Assembly: GCA_034231615.1 (NCBI GenBank)
Contig: CM067319.1
Location: 2,314,501-2,378,500 of the forward strand
From: Meghimatium bilineatum
Taxonomy: Eukaryota > Mollusca > Gastropoda > Stylommatophora > Philomycidae
Length of the DNA stretch: 64,000 nucleotides
Direction: 5' to 3'
Position 1 is the stretch's first letter, and every line of letters starts with the position of its first letter. The notes beneath the pieces are model-generated. The model saw only the letters and a list, made by a program, of their open reading frames with translations, searched no databases and was not told where the DNA came from. Shown here piece by piece: positions 23,259 to 33,724 of this stretch. Both the position numbers and the translations under genes were made by a program.

Positions 23259-23723
23259 CATGGGATCTAGGATTACAAATGCATCTAGGATATTATACAG
23301 ATCATGTATTAATTATCATGAAAGTTTCAAAGATCCATAGAAAAATTATCTGACTTTAAAGGGACACAACCGTTAAAAATATGAACATAAAAATTGTTAA
23401 TATTTGAGTCGGATTGACCGTGCAACGTGAAAGAGTTAATGAAATCAGAAAATGACTTCTAGTACTAGAAATTTAGTCAAACAGCTGATAAACCTCCAAC
23501 ACCACTTCCTCCCATCTTCCTTTAATGATTTTAAAATAAACACCAAAAATGCCCCAAAAAAAACAAGGATTTACGCACGAAACTAACCGCTTATATTTAT
23601 TTTGTATTTATTACTACTTTCCCCCCCCCCCCACCCCTTTTTAAACTGAAGATTTATCAACGGTCCTGTGGTCAAAGAACAGAGAAGTGGGACTGTCAGT
23701 AATTGAGAATATTTTTTCTTCAG

Positions 23724-23850
23724 CATTCATTCTCAAACTCCCACTGAGTCTCAAACTCCCACTGAGTCTCTCTTATTGTCTGATCATTGTCCAACTAGAT
23801 TTCTAGTAGGATGTAGTCCAGAGAATAAGAAATGTGCTGTGTCGTAGGTT
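23724..23850 (-). mobile_element. SINE (family A) copy
   Basis: Shows TTCTCAAACTCCCACTGAGT with a local duplication of CTCAAACTCCCACTGAGT, then TAGGATGTAGTCCAGAGAAT. Same family as 12919-13045. Confidence 0.6.
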
Positions 23851-24177
23851 TATTTGCACCAATGGCCCGACATATATGTCTTCTGTGGAGTGCTAATATA
23901 ATTGAGGAGAAATTTGATCACTGATGGATGTGGGATGTTCTAAAGAATACGTTCACAAGTTATCAGCAAAAATATCTTCGACATTCTGTTGAGGCAGAAC
24001 TCCTATGCGGATGCTCGAGCTATGTCGATTTATTTTAGCCTGTCTTGGTAGCCAAATATGTGATGATGGCAATTTGGAAAATGAGATTAATAGCTAAGAC
24101 TCGAGATGGCGATGACTGCCCTGGCAAGGTTGAATGTGATTTGAAAAAGTAAGATCAGTATTACAGTCAAAACCAAT

Positions 24178-24600
24178 ATATTCAGATCGCTAGTACTAAG
24201 CAAACTTTTATACGGATCTGAAAGGTGGACACTCGATTCAGAAATAGAAGGATTTGTCTTTTGTAAACGAGGTAGAACACAAAGTAAATATTTGTGCCCA
24301 GCAGCAAATAAACAAACTTGCAGGTTATCAAGAACCACTTTTGATAGTTGTGATACAACGTAAAATTGTTTGGTATAGACATGTAACGAGGCATGACTCA
24401 CTTTCTAAAATTATGTTGCAAGGAACTGTCGAGGGTAGAAGGAGAAGATATATTAAAAGAAAATCCCGGATAACATCAAGGAATGGTCTGTGCATGATTT
24501 TTATACACTCCTCCGAATGGTCAATGACATAGATGTTTGGAGAGTTTTTGTGTGCCGATGTCTCCAGTGTGATATCCTTACAACCCTGACGGGTTATATA
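24178..24600 (+). pseudogene. LINE tail (family E)
   Basis: Pieces LVLSKLLYGSERWTLDSEIE, then INKLAGYQEPLLIVVIQRKI, then WYRHVTRHDSLSKIMLQGTV and EGRRRR. Family E also occurs at 55640-56019 (-), 57217-57650 (+) and 58500-58960 (-). Frameshifted and without RT core. Confidence 0.75.
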
Positions 24601-25430
24601 TCTTCTTATGATTATTATTATTATTATATGTGGATTTTTACAAATTTCAAAACAACACTAAATCTACTACTTGAAATGGACACATACAGAGCTCAAACAG
24701 TGCCATTTTTTACTATTGCGCACTCACTAAAACACATATAATGAAGGTGCAGACCGTACACTTTACTCACCACTTTCATGAGACATATTTCACTCAAAAA
24801 TTGTCTGGAAAAACCCCATGTGCCGTAACCAATCAAACCGTTACGAAATAATCCCAAACATTTCTGAATTTCACGGAACTTTGAAACCAAAATAAATCAC
24901 TTAAATCAACTATCACATCCACGCACAGTCCACTCCAGTGGTGCTGACCACGGCCACATTCTGTGTACGAGGACCCGGGAAAGGGAGAATGTGAGAGTTA
25001 GCAGACTTAGGGCATTGTGGCAGACCAGGACATGCACAGCAAGACACACAAAAGTTTACATCGGGATAGTGCTGGATCTGTAGTTGTTTTATCTGCCACC
25101 GACCTATGGTGTCTCGCATGCGTTTTAACACATTAACATATCAGAGCCGCAATGTATGGGGTACCATTGGGGTCATGAAATATCAATCCATAAATGATGT
25201 GATTATAAATTAAATGCAACGTAGACATTGAAGTTGGTAAAGAAAGACTATTGATAGACAAACAGAAGTCTAAAACAGTATTTATATGTGCTTCATAGAC
25301 TATAACACGACTTTCGACAGTCAAACGTGAAAAATGTAATTGAATACCTTCAAGAAACAGACATACTCGTAGATGAAAAGAAAGACTGATTAGAAATATA
25401 TCCTATTGGGAACAAGCTGCATCAATAAGG
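24600..25430. other. No gene seen
   Basis: AT-rich sequence; short frames have no recognisable motif. Confidence 0.45.
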
Positions 25431-25431
25431 T

Positions 25432-26095
25432 GTGAAAACAGCAGAACAGCTACTCGTCATACATAGGTATAGGGGTAAGGCAGGGATTATTTCATCACCC
25501 ACCCAATTTAATATCTACACAGAGAACAACTTGAAATATATAGAAGAGATGTCAGGACTAAAGACCTGTGGAACAATAATAAACAACGCGAAATATGCAG
25601 ATGACACAGCCCTTTTAGCAGAAAGTGAACATGAACTATACAGACTAATAGATCAAGTCGATAAATCAAGTAAAGAATGTGGATTGGATATAAAAATTCA
25701 AAAAAAACAACAACAAAAATGATAATCAGCAAAATCACAGAACAACAGTGCTAAACATAAAAATAAATGGAGAGAGATACTACAAAAAGTAGATTATTAC
25801 CAATATCTCGGACACATAATCACAAATTACGGCAGATGTGAAACAGAAGTTCAAAGGAGAGTAGGAATGGCTAAAAGTACATTCAATGACAGGAAGAAAT
25901 TATTAACCTCTAAACAATTTACCAAAAAAAAAGGAGAATTTTAAATTGTTACATCTATTCTATATTCATGTATGGCTCTGAAACATGGACAGTGAAAACA
26001 TTAACTAGAAAATAGAATAGATGACTTTGAGATGTAGATATATAGAAGAATAGCGAAAACTTCATGGACAGAGGGTGAGGAACACAGAAGTACTA
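25432..26095 (+). pseudogene. LINE reverse transcriptase fragment with YADD
   Basis: Encodes IISSPTQFNIYTENNLKYI (finger/palm block), then INNAKYADDTALLAESEHE with the catalytic YADD motif, then IDQVDKSSKECGLDI. Continues in other frames as YQYLGHIITNYGRCETEVQR, MAKSTFNDRKKLLTSKQ and a YGSETWTVKT block. Frameshifts and stops make it non-functional. The element is cut 5' of the palm and ends where a 22-bp array begins. Confidence 0.85.
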
Positions 26096-26096
26096 A

Positions 26097-26240
26097 CAAC
26101 ATAGTTATTGTAGATGACGCTAATAGTTATTGTAGATGACGTTCATAGTTATTGTAGATGACGTTCATAGTTATTGTAGATGACGTTCATAGTTATTGTA
26201 GATGACGTTCATAGTTATTGTAGATGACGTTCATAGTCAT
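26097..26240. repeat. 22-bp tandem repeat, about 6 copies
   Basis: Unit ATAGTTATTGTAGATGACGT plus TC. It starts at the truncated end of the LINE RT fragment. A CTT run follows at 26250-26280. Confidence 0.92.
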
Positions 26241-26474
26241 TATTCGGTTTCCCTTCTTCTTCGTCTTCTTCTTCTTCAACTTCTGCGATCAAATGTGAAA
26301 CATTCAGTTTATTATTGTATAGAGTGGTTTGTTTAATGTCATATTGACATCTGACATTACAGAACAACTGATAACATGTTTATGCAACCAAACAATTTCT
26401 TCAATCAATCGGGAATGCAGAGAATGGCAATTCCACGGCTGTACAGTAAGAGGTCAGTGAGAATGTCACAGAGG

Positions 26475-27148
26475 GGGATGTGATTATAAACACTGATGGA
26501 TCTGTGATTAGACATGTTCGCAGTGCTTGGGCCTGCACAGCTCAGTGCGCAGGTAAAACGATCAGGGAGGAGAGTGGGGCCTTTGCTGTGAATACGAGTA
26601 CCATCGCCATGGAGATTATGGCGGTCACCAGGGCAATTGAGTGGGTAGGTACACAGAAGGTAACACGGGTCTACATCTTGAGTGACTCTATGAGTATGAT
26701 TATGAAGGTACAAGTGGATTTCATTCGCAAACAGTGGATTGGGACCTTCAGAAAGGCTAATTTGAAAGTAGTTACAATTATTTTAATGCCGGGACATGTG
26801 GGTGTTCGAGGCAATGACAGAACAGATCAACTGGTGTCATACGCGATTGTGGCACAGGGCGATGGGGCAATGGATCGAATTGACCTTTTGAACTCCTAAA
26901 GAGATATAGCACGCAAGAGTGAAACTAATGTGGATGATGATTCCTTTTCAATGGCTAAGATTAAAGATCGGGGTTTTAAATGCGGTGTTCCTATAAATGA
27001 ACATTTTGGAGGGCGCAGAAGAATGATGGTCAACCAGCAGAGGTCCGGTGCTGTCAGCAGAAGTGTAATGGTGGATACATTCAGGGAGAGATCGGAGCAA
27101 CTATGGACGTGTCAAGTTTGCAGTGATGATGAACCGACGACTAACTAA
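26475..27148 (+). pseudogene. LINE RNase H domain and C-terminus, best-preserved copy
   Basis: Frame 1: VIINTDGSVIRHVRSAWACT, AVNTSTIAMEIMAVTRAIEW, VYILSDSMSMIMKVQVDFIR, IILMPGHVGVRGNDRTDQLV. All RNase H catalytic residues are visible: D in NTDGS, E in MEI, D in SDSMSM, H in PGH and D in RTDQL. One stop at 26897 separates it from the C-terminal part FSMAKIKDRGFKCGV, NQQRSGAVSRSVM, and the Cys-containing LWTCQVCSDDEPTTN end. It lacks RT and endonuclease, so it is a 5'-truncated LINE. Confidence 0.9.
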
Positions 27149-27149
27149 A

Positions 27150-27413
27150 TAACATTCTGCAATCAATTGTTTAACATCAAATATTGTTCATGTATAGAGA
27201 GATTTGATTTTCGGTTTCCTACAACTTGTTCTGCAGAGAAGCTCATATGGGCCAGATTATCTTTCCTTATCCGCTGTAGTGATCAGACTGTTGGATTTCT
27301 TCTGTGTACGCAGACAACAGCGAGGTCACACGGAGACCGAACTAACATATATAATAGCTGTAAGTAAAGTAAAAAGACAGACACGGACAGAAGATCAGAT
27401 AATAGATTATTCA

Positions 27414-27417
<4 letters not shown>
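27150..27417. other. LINE 3' flank, no gene
   Basis: No recognisable motif. An AT dinucleotide run follows at 27418-27492, then a 29-bp direct duplication (GAGAACCAAAGAACTACAAG) at 27513-27571. Confidence 0.5.

Positions 27418-27492
<75 letters not shown>
27418..27492. repeat. TA microsatellite
   Basis: About 37 uninterrupted TA units. Confidence 0.98.
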
Positions 27493-27495
<3 letters not shown>

Positions 27496-27835
27496 CGTTT
27501 GTTCTTATGTTTTTGAGAACCAAAGAACTACAAGTAATTAATTTGAGAACCAAAGAACTACAAGTAATTAACTCTTACTTCCTATATGCACTGGGGTGTT
27601 TTTTCTGAGCTTTTTTTCATACCCAGGAGACTTCAGCTTTCGGCATAGTGAAGAAGCCTATTGAAGGAGCCTTCTACTCAGAAGGGGTCTATAATTGTAT
27701 ATATGACATGCTACAAAGCTTCTATAAGAAAGTCTCAATATAACGGTATGTTATCTACTAAGGTTTTCTGTTGCATGGGTGGTTTGTCTAGTGGGCCATT
27801 GGTGGGACCTTCATACGAAACCGCATGCGATATAT

Positions 27836-28725
27836 TATAATATAATATAATATAATATAATATAATATAATATAATATAATATAATATAATATAATATAA
27901 TATAATATAATATAATATAATATAATATAATATAATATAATATAATATAATATAATATAATATAATATAATATAATATAATATAATATAATATAATATAA
28001 TATAATATAATATAATATAATATAATATAATATAATATAATATAATATAATATAATATAATATAATATAATATAATATAATATAATATAATATAATATAA
28101 TATAATATAATATAATATAATATAATATAATATAATATAATATAATATAATATAATATAATATAATATAATATAATATGATATGATATGATATGATATGA
28201 TATGATATGATATGATATGATATGATATGATATGATATGATATGATATGATATGATATGATATGATATGATATGATATGATATGATATGATATGATATGA
28301 TATGATATGATATGATATGATATGATATGATATGATATGATATGATATGATATGATATGATATGATATGATATGATATGATATGATATGATATGATATGA
28401 TATGATATGATATGATATGATATGATATGATATGATATGATATGATATGATATGATATGATATGATATGATATGATATGATATGATATGATATGATATGA
28501 TATGATATGATATGATATGATATAATATAATATAATATAATATAATATAATATAATATAATATAATATAATATAATATAATATAATATAATATAATATAA
28601 TATAATATAATATAATATAATATAATATAATATAATATAATATAATATAATATAATATAATATAATATAATATAATATAATATAATATAATATAATATAA
28701 TATAATATAATATAATATAATATAA
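27836..28725. repeat. Three-block pentanucleotide array TATAA-TATGA-TATAA
   Basis: About 68 perfect TATAA units (27836-28175), then about 69 perfect TATGA units (28176-28520), then about 41 perfect TATAA units (28521-28725). No interruptions inside any block. The minus strand frame is open for 344 codons only because neither unit contains a stop in that phase. Confidence 0.99.
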
Positions 28726-28739
28726 TATATGTGTGTGTG

Positions 28740-29360
28740 TATTATGAAAGGACAACATATTACAAAGAATGTTATATAGTCTATAATATAATAGCCATGC
28801 TCTGTAAGTCTCTCCGGAACGCTCTATAAATAGTGCATTTACGGTTACGGAATTCCGTGCGACATCCAATCAGAAGGATTGATATCGTGACGCTATTTGA
28901 AGCAGACGACATTTTTGTATACAAATGTTATTGATGCGCTACAAGGTAAACTTCTGTATCGGCTTGTGGTTAAAGTTATTTGCCTTAAATGATGATCCAA
29001 TCGCAAGAAAGCGTTAAAAAACAAAAGATTGAAAAGCTGGATATGTGAGTCGTCAAAGTCAATAGTCGCTCGTTCAGATTCATGTCACAAATGTTGCAGA
29101 CCATAGACGTAGAATGAAAAGAGAGAATCAAGATATCCTTCAATAAAGACAAATACGACTTGCATCGACGTCGAGCTAAGCTAGAATCATCAGGGGAAAG
29201 AGAAAAATTAACAAGCTATGAATATAGAATATCAACGTCGTCACATACAGTATGAAACAATAGAGCACACGCAGAGACATCGAGATCTGCCGTTGTTGAT
29301 GCTCACGTAATGTCACAAACACGTCCGAGTTAAGAAATGAAGTAGCACATTTTTCTGAGG
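28740..29360. other. No gene seen
   Basis: No convincing motif. The part after 29040 may be a decayed upstream extension of the Helitron fragment at 29366, but I cannot support it. Confidence 0.4.
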
Positions 29361-29365
29361 ATCGT

Positions 29366-29960
29366 GTTGCTGCACAAATAACTGTGCAATTTTCGATATT
29401 ATATGTCAATTTTGTGGTGCTAAAAACTTTTTGGACGAACGTACTAACGTTTACAAGTTTACAAGTTTTTGCCGAAAGGGAAATATCATGCTCCCAAAGC
29501 CACAAGACATCCATGATTATATGATGGAGTATCCATAGTTCCTGCGCTTGATGTTCTCTGAAAATACACACTCTAAATGCACACATTTTCTCGAGAATAT
29601 TCGCTCTTACATTATCGTTCTTTCTTTCGCGTCAGTGGGAGCAAAAATTGAGGATTGTCAAGGTCGGGATCCATATGTTTTAAGAACCGACTTCTAACGA
29701 GGCTGCAATCGTTTTGGTCAACGAAGATAAAACCCACCTTTTAACCGCCACATTCGCATTTACCTATCCGATCCAGAGAATCCAACAAAGCAATTCATTC
29801 ATATCTATATACTTATGCAATGTTATCTTTGCTTTTGTTCCCGTACCGTGTGAGCCGGGTTGGTAAGCACAGTGGCAATGTGAGGCGTATCAGGATTAAA
29901 TAGTTTGTTCCTTTCGTGCGGCAGGCGGTACATAGGACGGAGGTTTTGACTCTTCATGTG
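29366..29960 (+). pseudogene. Helitron N-terminal region fragment, second copy
   Basis: Plus-strand pieces in order: CAIFDIICQFCGAKNFLDER, FCRKGNIMLPKPQDIHDY, FLRLMFSENTHS, THFLENIRSY, SFASVGAKIED, RHIRIYLSDPENP, VPCEPGW. The same blocks, less complete, are on the minus strand at 15470-16285. The order agrees with Helitron-like replicase N-terminal regions. Stops and frameshifts throughout; no Rep HUH motif or helicase is present. Confidence 0.55.
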
Positions 29961-30530
29961 TTGCGATTAGCTGTCTGTAGTTTTAGTTCTTGTATGAACT
30001 AACAGCAGCATGTTATTTCCCCTATTTAAGTATTGTGTTCTTTAGGGTTGCTTTAGGCTTTCCTCGTTTTCATTACCCTCAGGTGTCCACATAAGGGCTT
30101 GTTTGTTTATTCTGTTTTCATCGTCTCAAAACTAGGTTATTTCATATGCGTTTTTTTATGATGTTTGAAACATATTCTTGGTGTCCTGTGTTTCTTAAAT
30201 CACTTTTTGTGACAAAATAGTTCTATTTTATGTTCATCAGTTTCCGGAGACATTTGTTTTAGAAACTTTTTAAAATTTTTGATCTGCTGCTTGAGTTGAT
30301 TTCCAATATAAGCAACCGAATATATTTCATCCCGACGAGATCCGAAATAATCTAGTAACTTATAAACTAGAGGGTGAGAGAGCGAGAGAGTGAGAGAGAG
30401 AGACAGAGAGATATTGTGAAAGCAGACTGGAGTTGCAGATACGTCTTCAGTTTACTTTAAAAATATTATTTCTCCGTTGTCGTGTGCAATTCTCTCTGTT
30501 TAATGAGAAATTTGATGACATTTTCTGTGT
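29961..30530. other. No gene seen; GA microsatellite
   Basis: Non-coding apart from a GAGA-rich stretch at 30372-30412. Confidence 0.5.
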
Positions 30531-30662
30531 AAAAATTGAATGGATTTTACCTAACCTTTTTGTATGTTAAGGAATGGATTTTACCTAAACTTTTTGTATT
30601 TTAAGAAATTGATTTTACCAACCTTTTTGTATGTTAAGGAATGGATTTTACCCAACCTTTTT
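30530..30662. repeat. Tandem repeat of about 34 bp, 4 copies
   Basis: Unit includes AATGGATTTTACCTAACCTT and TTTGTATGTTAAGG. Confidence 0.9.
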
Positions 30663-31084
30663 GGTTATTCTCGCTGTACTAAAATTGATTTTCTGGTGAT
30701 GGTAGGTTTTTGTTGTTTTTGAATACCCCACCCCCTTATCTACGGGATTGAAGTAGATACATTTCAAATAGAAGACAATATAACAGTTTAGTACAAATAT
30801 TTGCACAATAAACAGAATCGGATTGTTCTTGCGATGTTCTGTTAGCTGTAAGAAGGCAACAGAACAACAACCGAATTCTGGAAGACAACAGGTCTCCTGA
30901 GATTTGGAATGACACGACAGAATGGAACCAGGCGCTGCACGCACTGTACGCAGGAAATGTAAGCCTGACTAGCAACAATTACGAAGTCACCTAGTGTCAG
31001 GAAACCAGGTGCATAGGGAACATGTCACTAAGTCAATTGAGAATTGATTGAGTCATCGATATAAAGAAGAGTAAACTGGTGATG

Positions 31085-31345
31085 TGCTAACAAAATCAGT
31101 TGGTAGAACAATAGTGCTTACGTAGAACACAGGTTTTTGATGTTTCACTTGAACACAACAGGTAATCAATAAAAGGTAGTACTGCTAGTAGAACTTAATG
31201 AAAATAATACTCACGTGCAAGACAGGTAATCGGAAACGCTTGTTGCGGTGTAGTCATTTCTACACGTCGTATTTTAATGTTTTTATGTTATGTGCGTATC
31301 TTGACAAATGCCTTTTGGTTCGAAACGTCGATTATGTCCTGTGTA
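31085..31345. mobile_element. Penelope-type terminal sequences, complex
   Basis: At 31105-31165 the minus strand carries CAAGTGAAACATCAAAAACC then TTCTACGTAAGCACTATTG. At 31288-31325 the plus strand has CTTGACAAATGCC...TTCGAAACGTCG, a decayed version of the 18834 motif. The two orientations suggest overlapping or nested copies. Confidence 0.45.
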
Positions 31346-31401
31346 TTGTCATTTCTATGTTTATATTCTGTGTTTTGTTGTATATATTAATTCACGTAGA
31401 C

Positions 31402-31612
31402 ATGCGTCAGTGATAGTGCGTCAGTGATAGTGCGTCAGTGATAGTGCGTCAGTGATAGTGTGTCAGTGATAGTGCGTCAGTGATAGTGTGTCAGTGATAG
31501 TGTGTCAGTGATAGTGTGTCAGTGATAGTGTGTCAGTGATAGTGTGTCAGTGATAGTGTGTCAGTGATAGTGTGTTAGTGATAGTGTGTCAGTGATAGTG
31601 TGTCAGTTGTTA
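31402..31612. repeat. 14-bp tandem repeat, about 15 copies
   Basis: Unit GTCAGTGATAGTGC/T. Flanked on both sides by Penelope-type terminal sequence (31288-31345 and 31640-31790). Confidence 0.95.
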
Positions 31613-31639
31613 TCCAGTAGGACGTCATTACCTGTCTAC

Positions 31640-31790
31640 CACGTGAGTATTATTTTGAACACACCAGACGGACTATCACTGAGACTAAGGAGTTATGAGG
31701 TGTAAACACGAAAACATACAAATTACAATACATAAGACATTTTCAACGTATAGACTCTTTCTCAAGAATATATAAAACAAAAAGTGAAAA
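31640..31790 (-). mobile_element. Penelope-type terminal sequence
   Basis: The minus strand is collinear with plus 35175-35280: AAAATGTCTTATGTATTGTA then TTTACACCTCATAACTCCTT and AGTCCGTCTG. Same terminus, opposite orientation. Confidence 0.6.
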
Positions 31791-32110
31791 AAATAAAACT
31801 GAAAAAATTAATGTTACCACCACGGAGGCACTAGATACACTATTAGCATATAAACAATATAAAGTTTATGGTGACAATGATGTTTGTGGAAACATGTAGT
31901 CATGGCAGCAGGTTTTGTTGAAAATTGGACGGGATATGGTAAAAGATATAACAAATCAAGTCCAAGAGGCTTCGGGGTAATAAACTCAAAAATAAATCAA
32001 TTTACAAGAGCATACCTAGATCTGTCATAATTTGGTGCAGGATGTCAGGGCAGTGACCTGTATATCGATAAATATAAGTAGAAAGCCAGAGGACAATTTT
32101 CTTTTAAATT

Positions 32111-32456
32111 CTTGAAACTAACGGGAATTGAACCAGTCCGTTCTACGGCACCAAATCGCCTAGCAACTATTGAACACGCGTTCTTCCGTACTTGACTAAC
32201 CGCATCTACAAAAAAGATGCGATTTCATCAAGCCATTCAAACCATGCACACAAAGTCACCAGAACGAACCAATCGAGACAAGGACTATTACAACAACAAC
32301 AAACATCCCGTACAGGTATTGAAATATCCTCAGTAACAACAAACATATAACATAATATCCGTATTAGTTATACAAGGGCGGAAGAACGCGTGTTCAATAG
32401 TTGCTAGGCGATTTGGTGCCGTTGAACGGACTGGTTCAATTCCCGTTAGTCTCAAG
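32111..32456. mobile_element. Palindromic element with 84-bp inverted arms
   Basis: Left arm 32111-32194 and right arm 32373-32456 are inverted copies with about 4 mismatches in 84. The spacer is 178 bp and has no coding. Each arm carries GGTTCAATTCCCG, a B-box-like sequence, in its own orientation. It sits inside the 3' end of the minus-strand Penelope fragment. No clear target-site duplication seen. It could be a MITE-like foldback element or an inverted pair of SINE heads. Confidence 0.75.
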
Positions 32457-32957
32457 CATCCTGGATATCGAGAGTGCCATGATTACCATCAACATTGAAA
32501 TGAATGGCAACAGGGGTAATTCTCTGTTTTTTATGACATGAAGATGCCTACAGAAGAGGTCACTCATCCGTAAGCCCGTTTCATCCATATACCTCTTGTC
32601 ACAACGTTTACATATGATAACGTAAATGACATTACAAAAGGCATTATCAATAGTGAAAGTGGCGTTAGGAAATGAAACAGAGCAGATCTGAACTACACAG
32701 AGACATGTGTAGCAACGACCGCGTATGCACCGAATAGTGCCAAAGCGAGCAGGAACATAAGATCTGCGGTGACTGTGGACCAAGATGTCATTCAGATTTT
32801 GGTCACGTCTACAGGCAAACAAAGGAAGGTCCTGGAAAGCGGCACGAGTTTGAGAATCAGACTGGAGAAGGGAATAATGCTTGAACAAGATTTGATGGAT
32901 AGTAAAGTTATGGTGATGAAAAGTAAGGACAAGTTGAACTCTATCAGAGGAGGATGA
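32436..32957 (-). pseudogene. Penelope-like element C-terminus with GIY-YIG, minus strand
   Basis: Frame: ILFKHYSLLQSDSQTRAAFQ, ILVHSHRRSYVPARFG, CIRGRCYTCLCVVQICSVSF, then NVIYVIICKRCDKRYMDETG. That is the pre-nuclease block, the Cys cluster (CxxxRCYTC), and a GIY-YIG core in which the IG of YIGETG is MD. The pre-nuclease blocks are closely similar to the plus-strand copy at 34930-35160. The end is cut by the 84-bp-armed palindrome. Confidence 0.85.
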
Positions 32958-33018
32958 AGTACCATGGGTATTTCATGTTTACTTTCTCAACGGGAAGTTA
33001 TATCATTTTATCTGTACT

Positions 33019-33722
33019 CACCACAACAATAACAACACTCATCACAACAATAACAACACTCATCACAACAATAACAACACTCATCACAACAATAACAACA
33101 CTCATCACAACAATAACAACACTCATCACAACAATAACAACACTCATCACAACAATAACAACACTAATCACAACAATAACAACACTCATCACAACAATAA
33201 CAACACTCATCACAACAATAACAACACTCATCACAACAATAACAACACTCATCACAACAATAACAACACTCATCACAACAATAACAACACTCATCACAAC
33301 AATAACAACACTCATCACAACAATAACAACACTCATCACAACAATAACAACACTCATCACAACAATAACAACACTCATCACAACAATAGCAACACTCATC
33401 ACAACAATAACAACACTCATCGCAACAATAACAGCACTCATCACAACAATAACAACACTTATCACAACAATAACAACACTCATCACAACAATAACAACAC
33501 TCATCACAACAATAACAACACTCATCACAACAATAGCAACACTCATCACAACAATAACAACACTCATCGCAACAATAACAGCACTCACCACAGCAATAAC
33601 AACACTCATCACAACAATAACAACACTCATCACAACAATAACAGCGCTCACCACAGCAATAACAACACTCATCACAACAATAACAACACTCATCACAACA
33701 ATAACAACACTCATCACAAAAA
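33019..33722. repeat. 21-bp tandem repeat, about 33 copies
   Basis: Unit CATCACAACAATAACAACAC plus T, with a few GC-substituted variants clustered at 33370-33440 and 33530-33660. Multiple frames on both strands stay open for up to 258 residues because 21 is divisible by 3. It lies between two Penelope fragments that face each other head to head. Confidence 0.97.
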
Positions 33723-33724
33723 CA

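Noticed and set aside
27835..28869. 344-codon minus frame rich in Ile and Tyr
   Set aside because: Pure translation of the TATAA/TATGA microsatellite.
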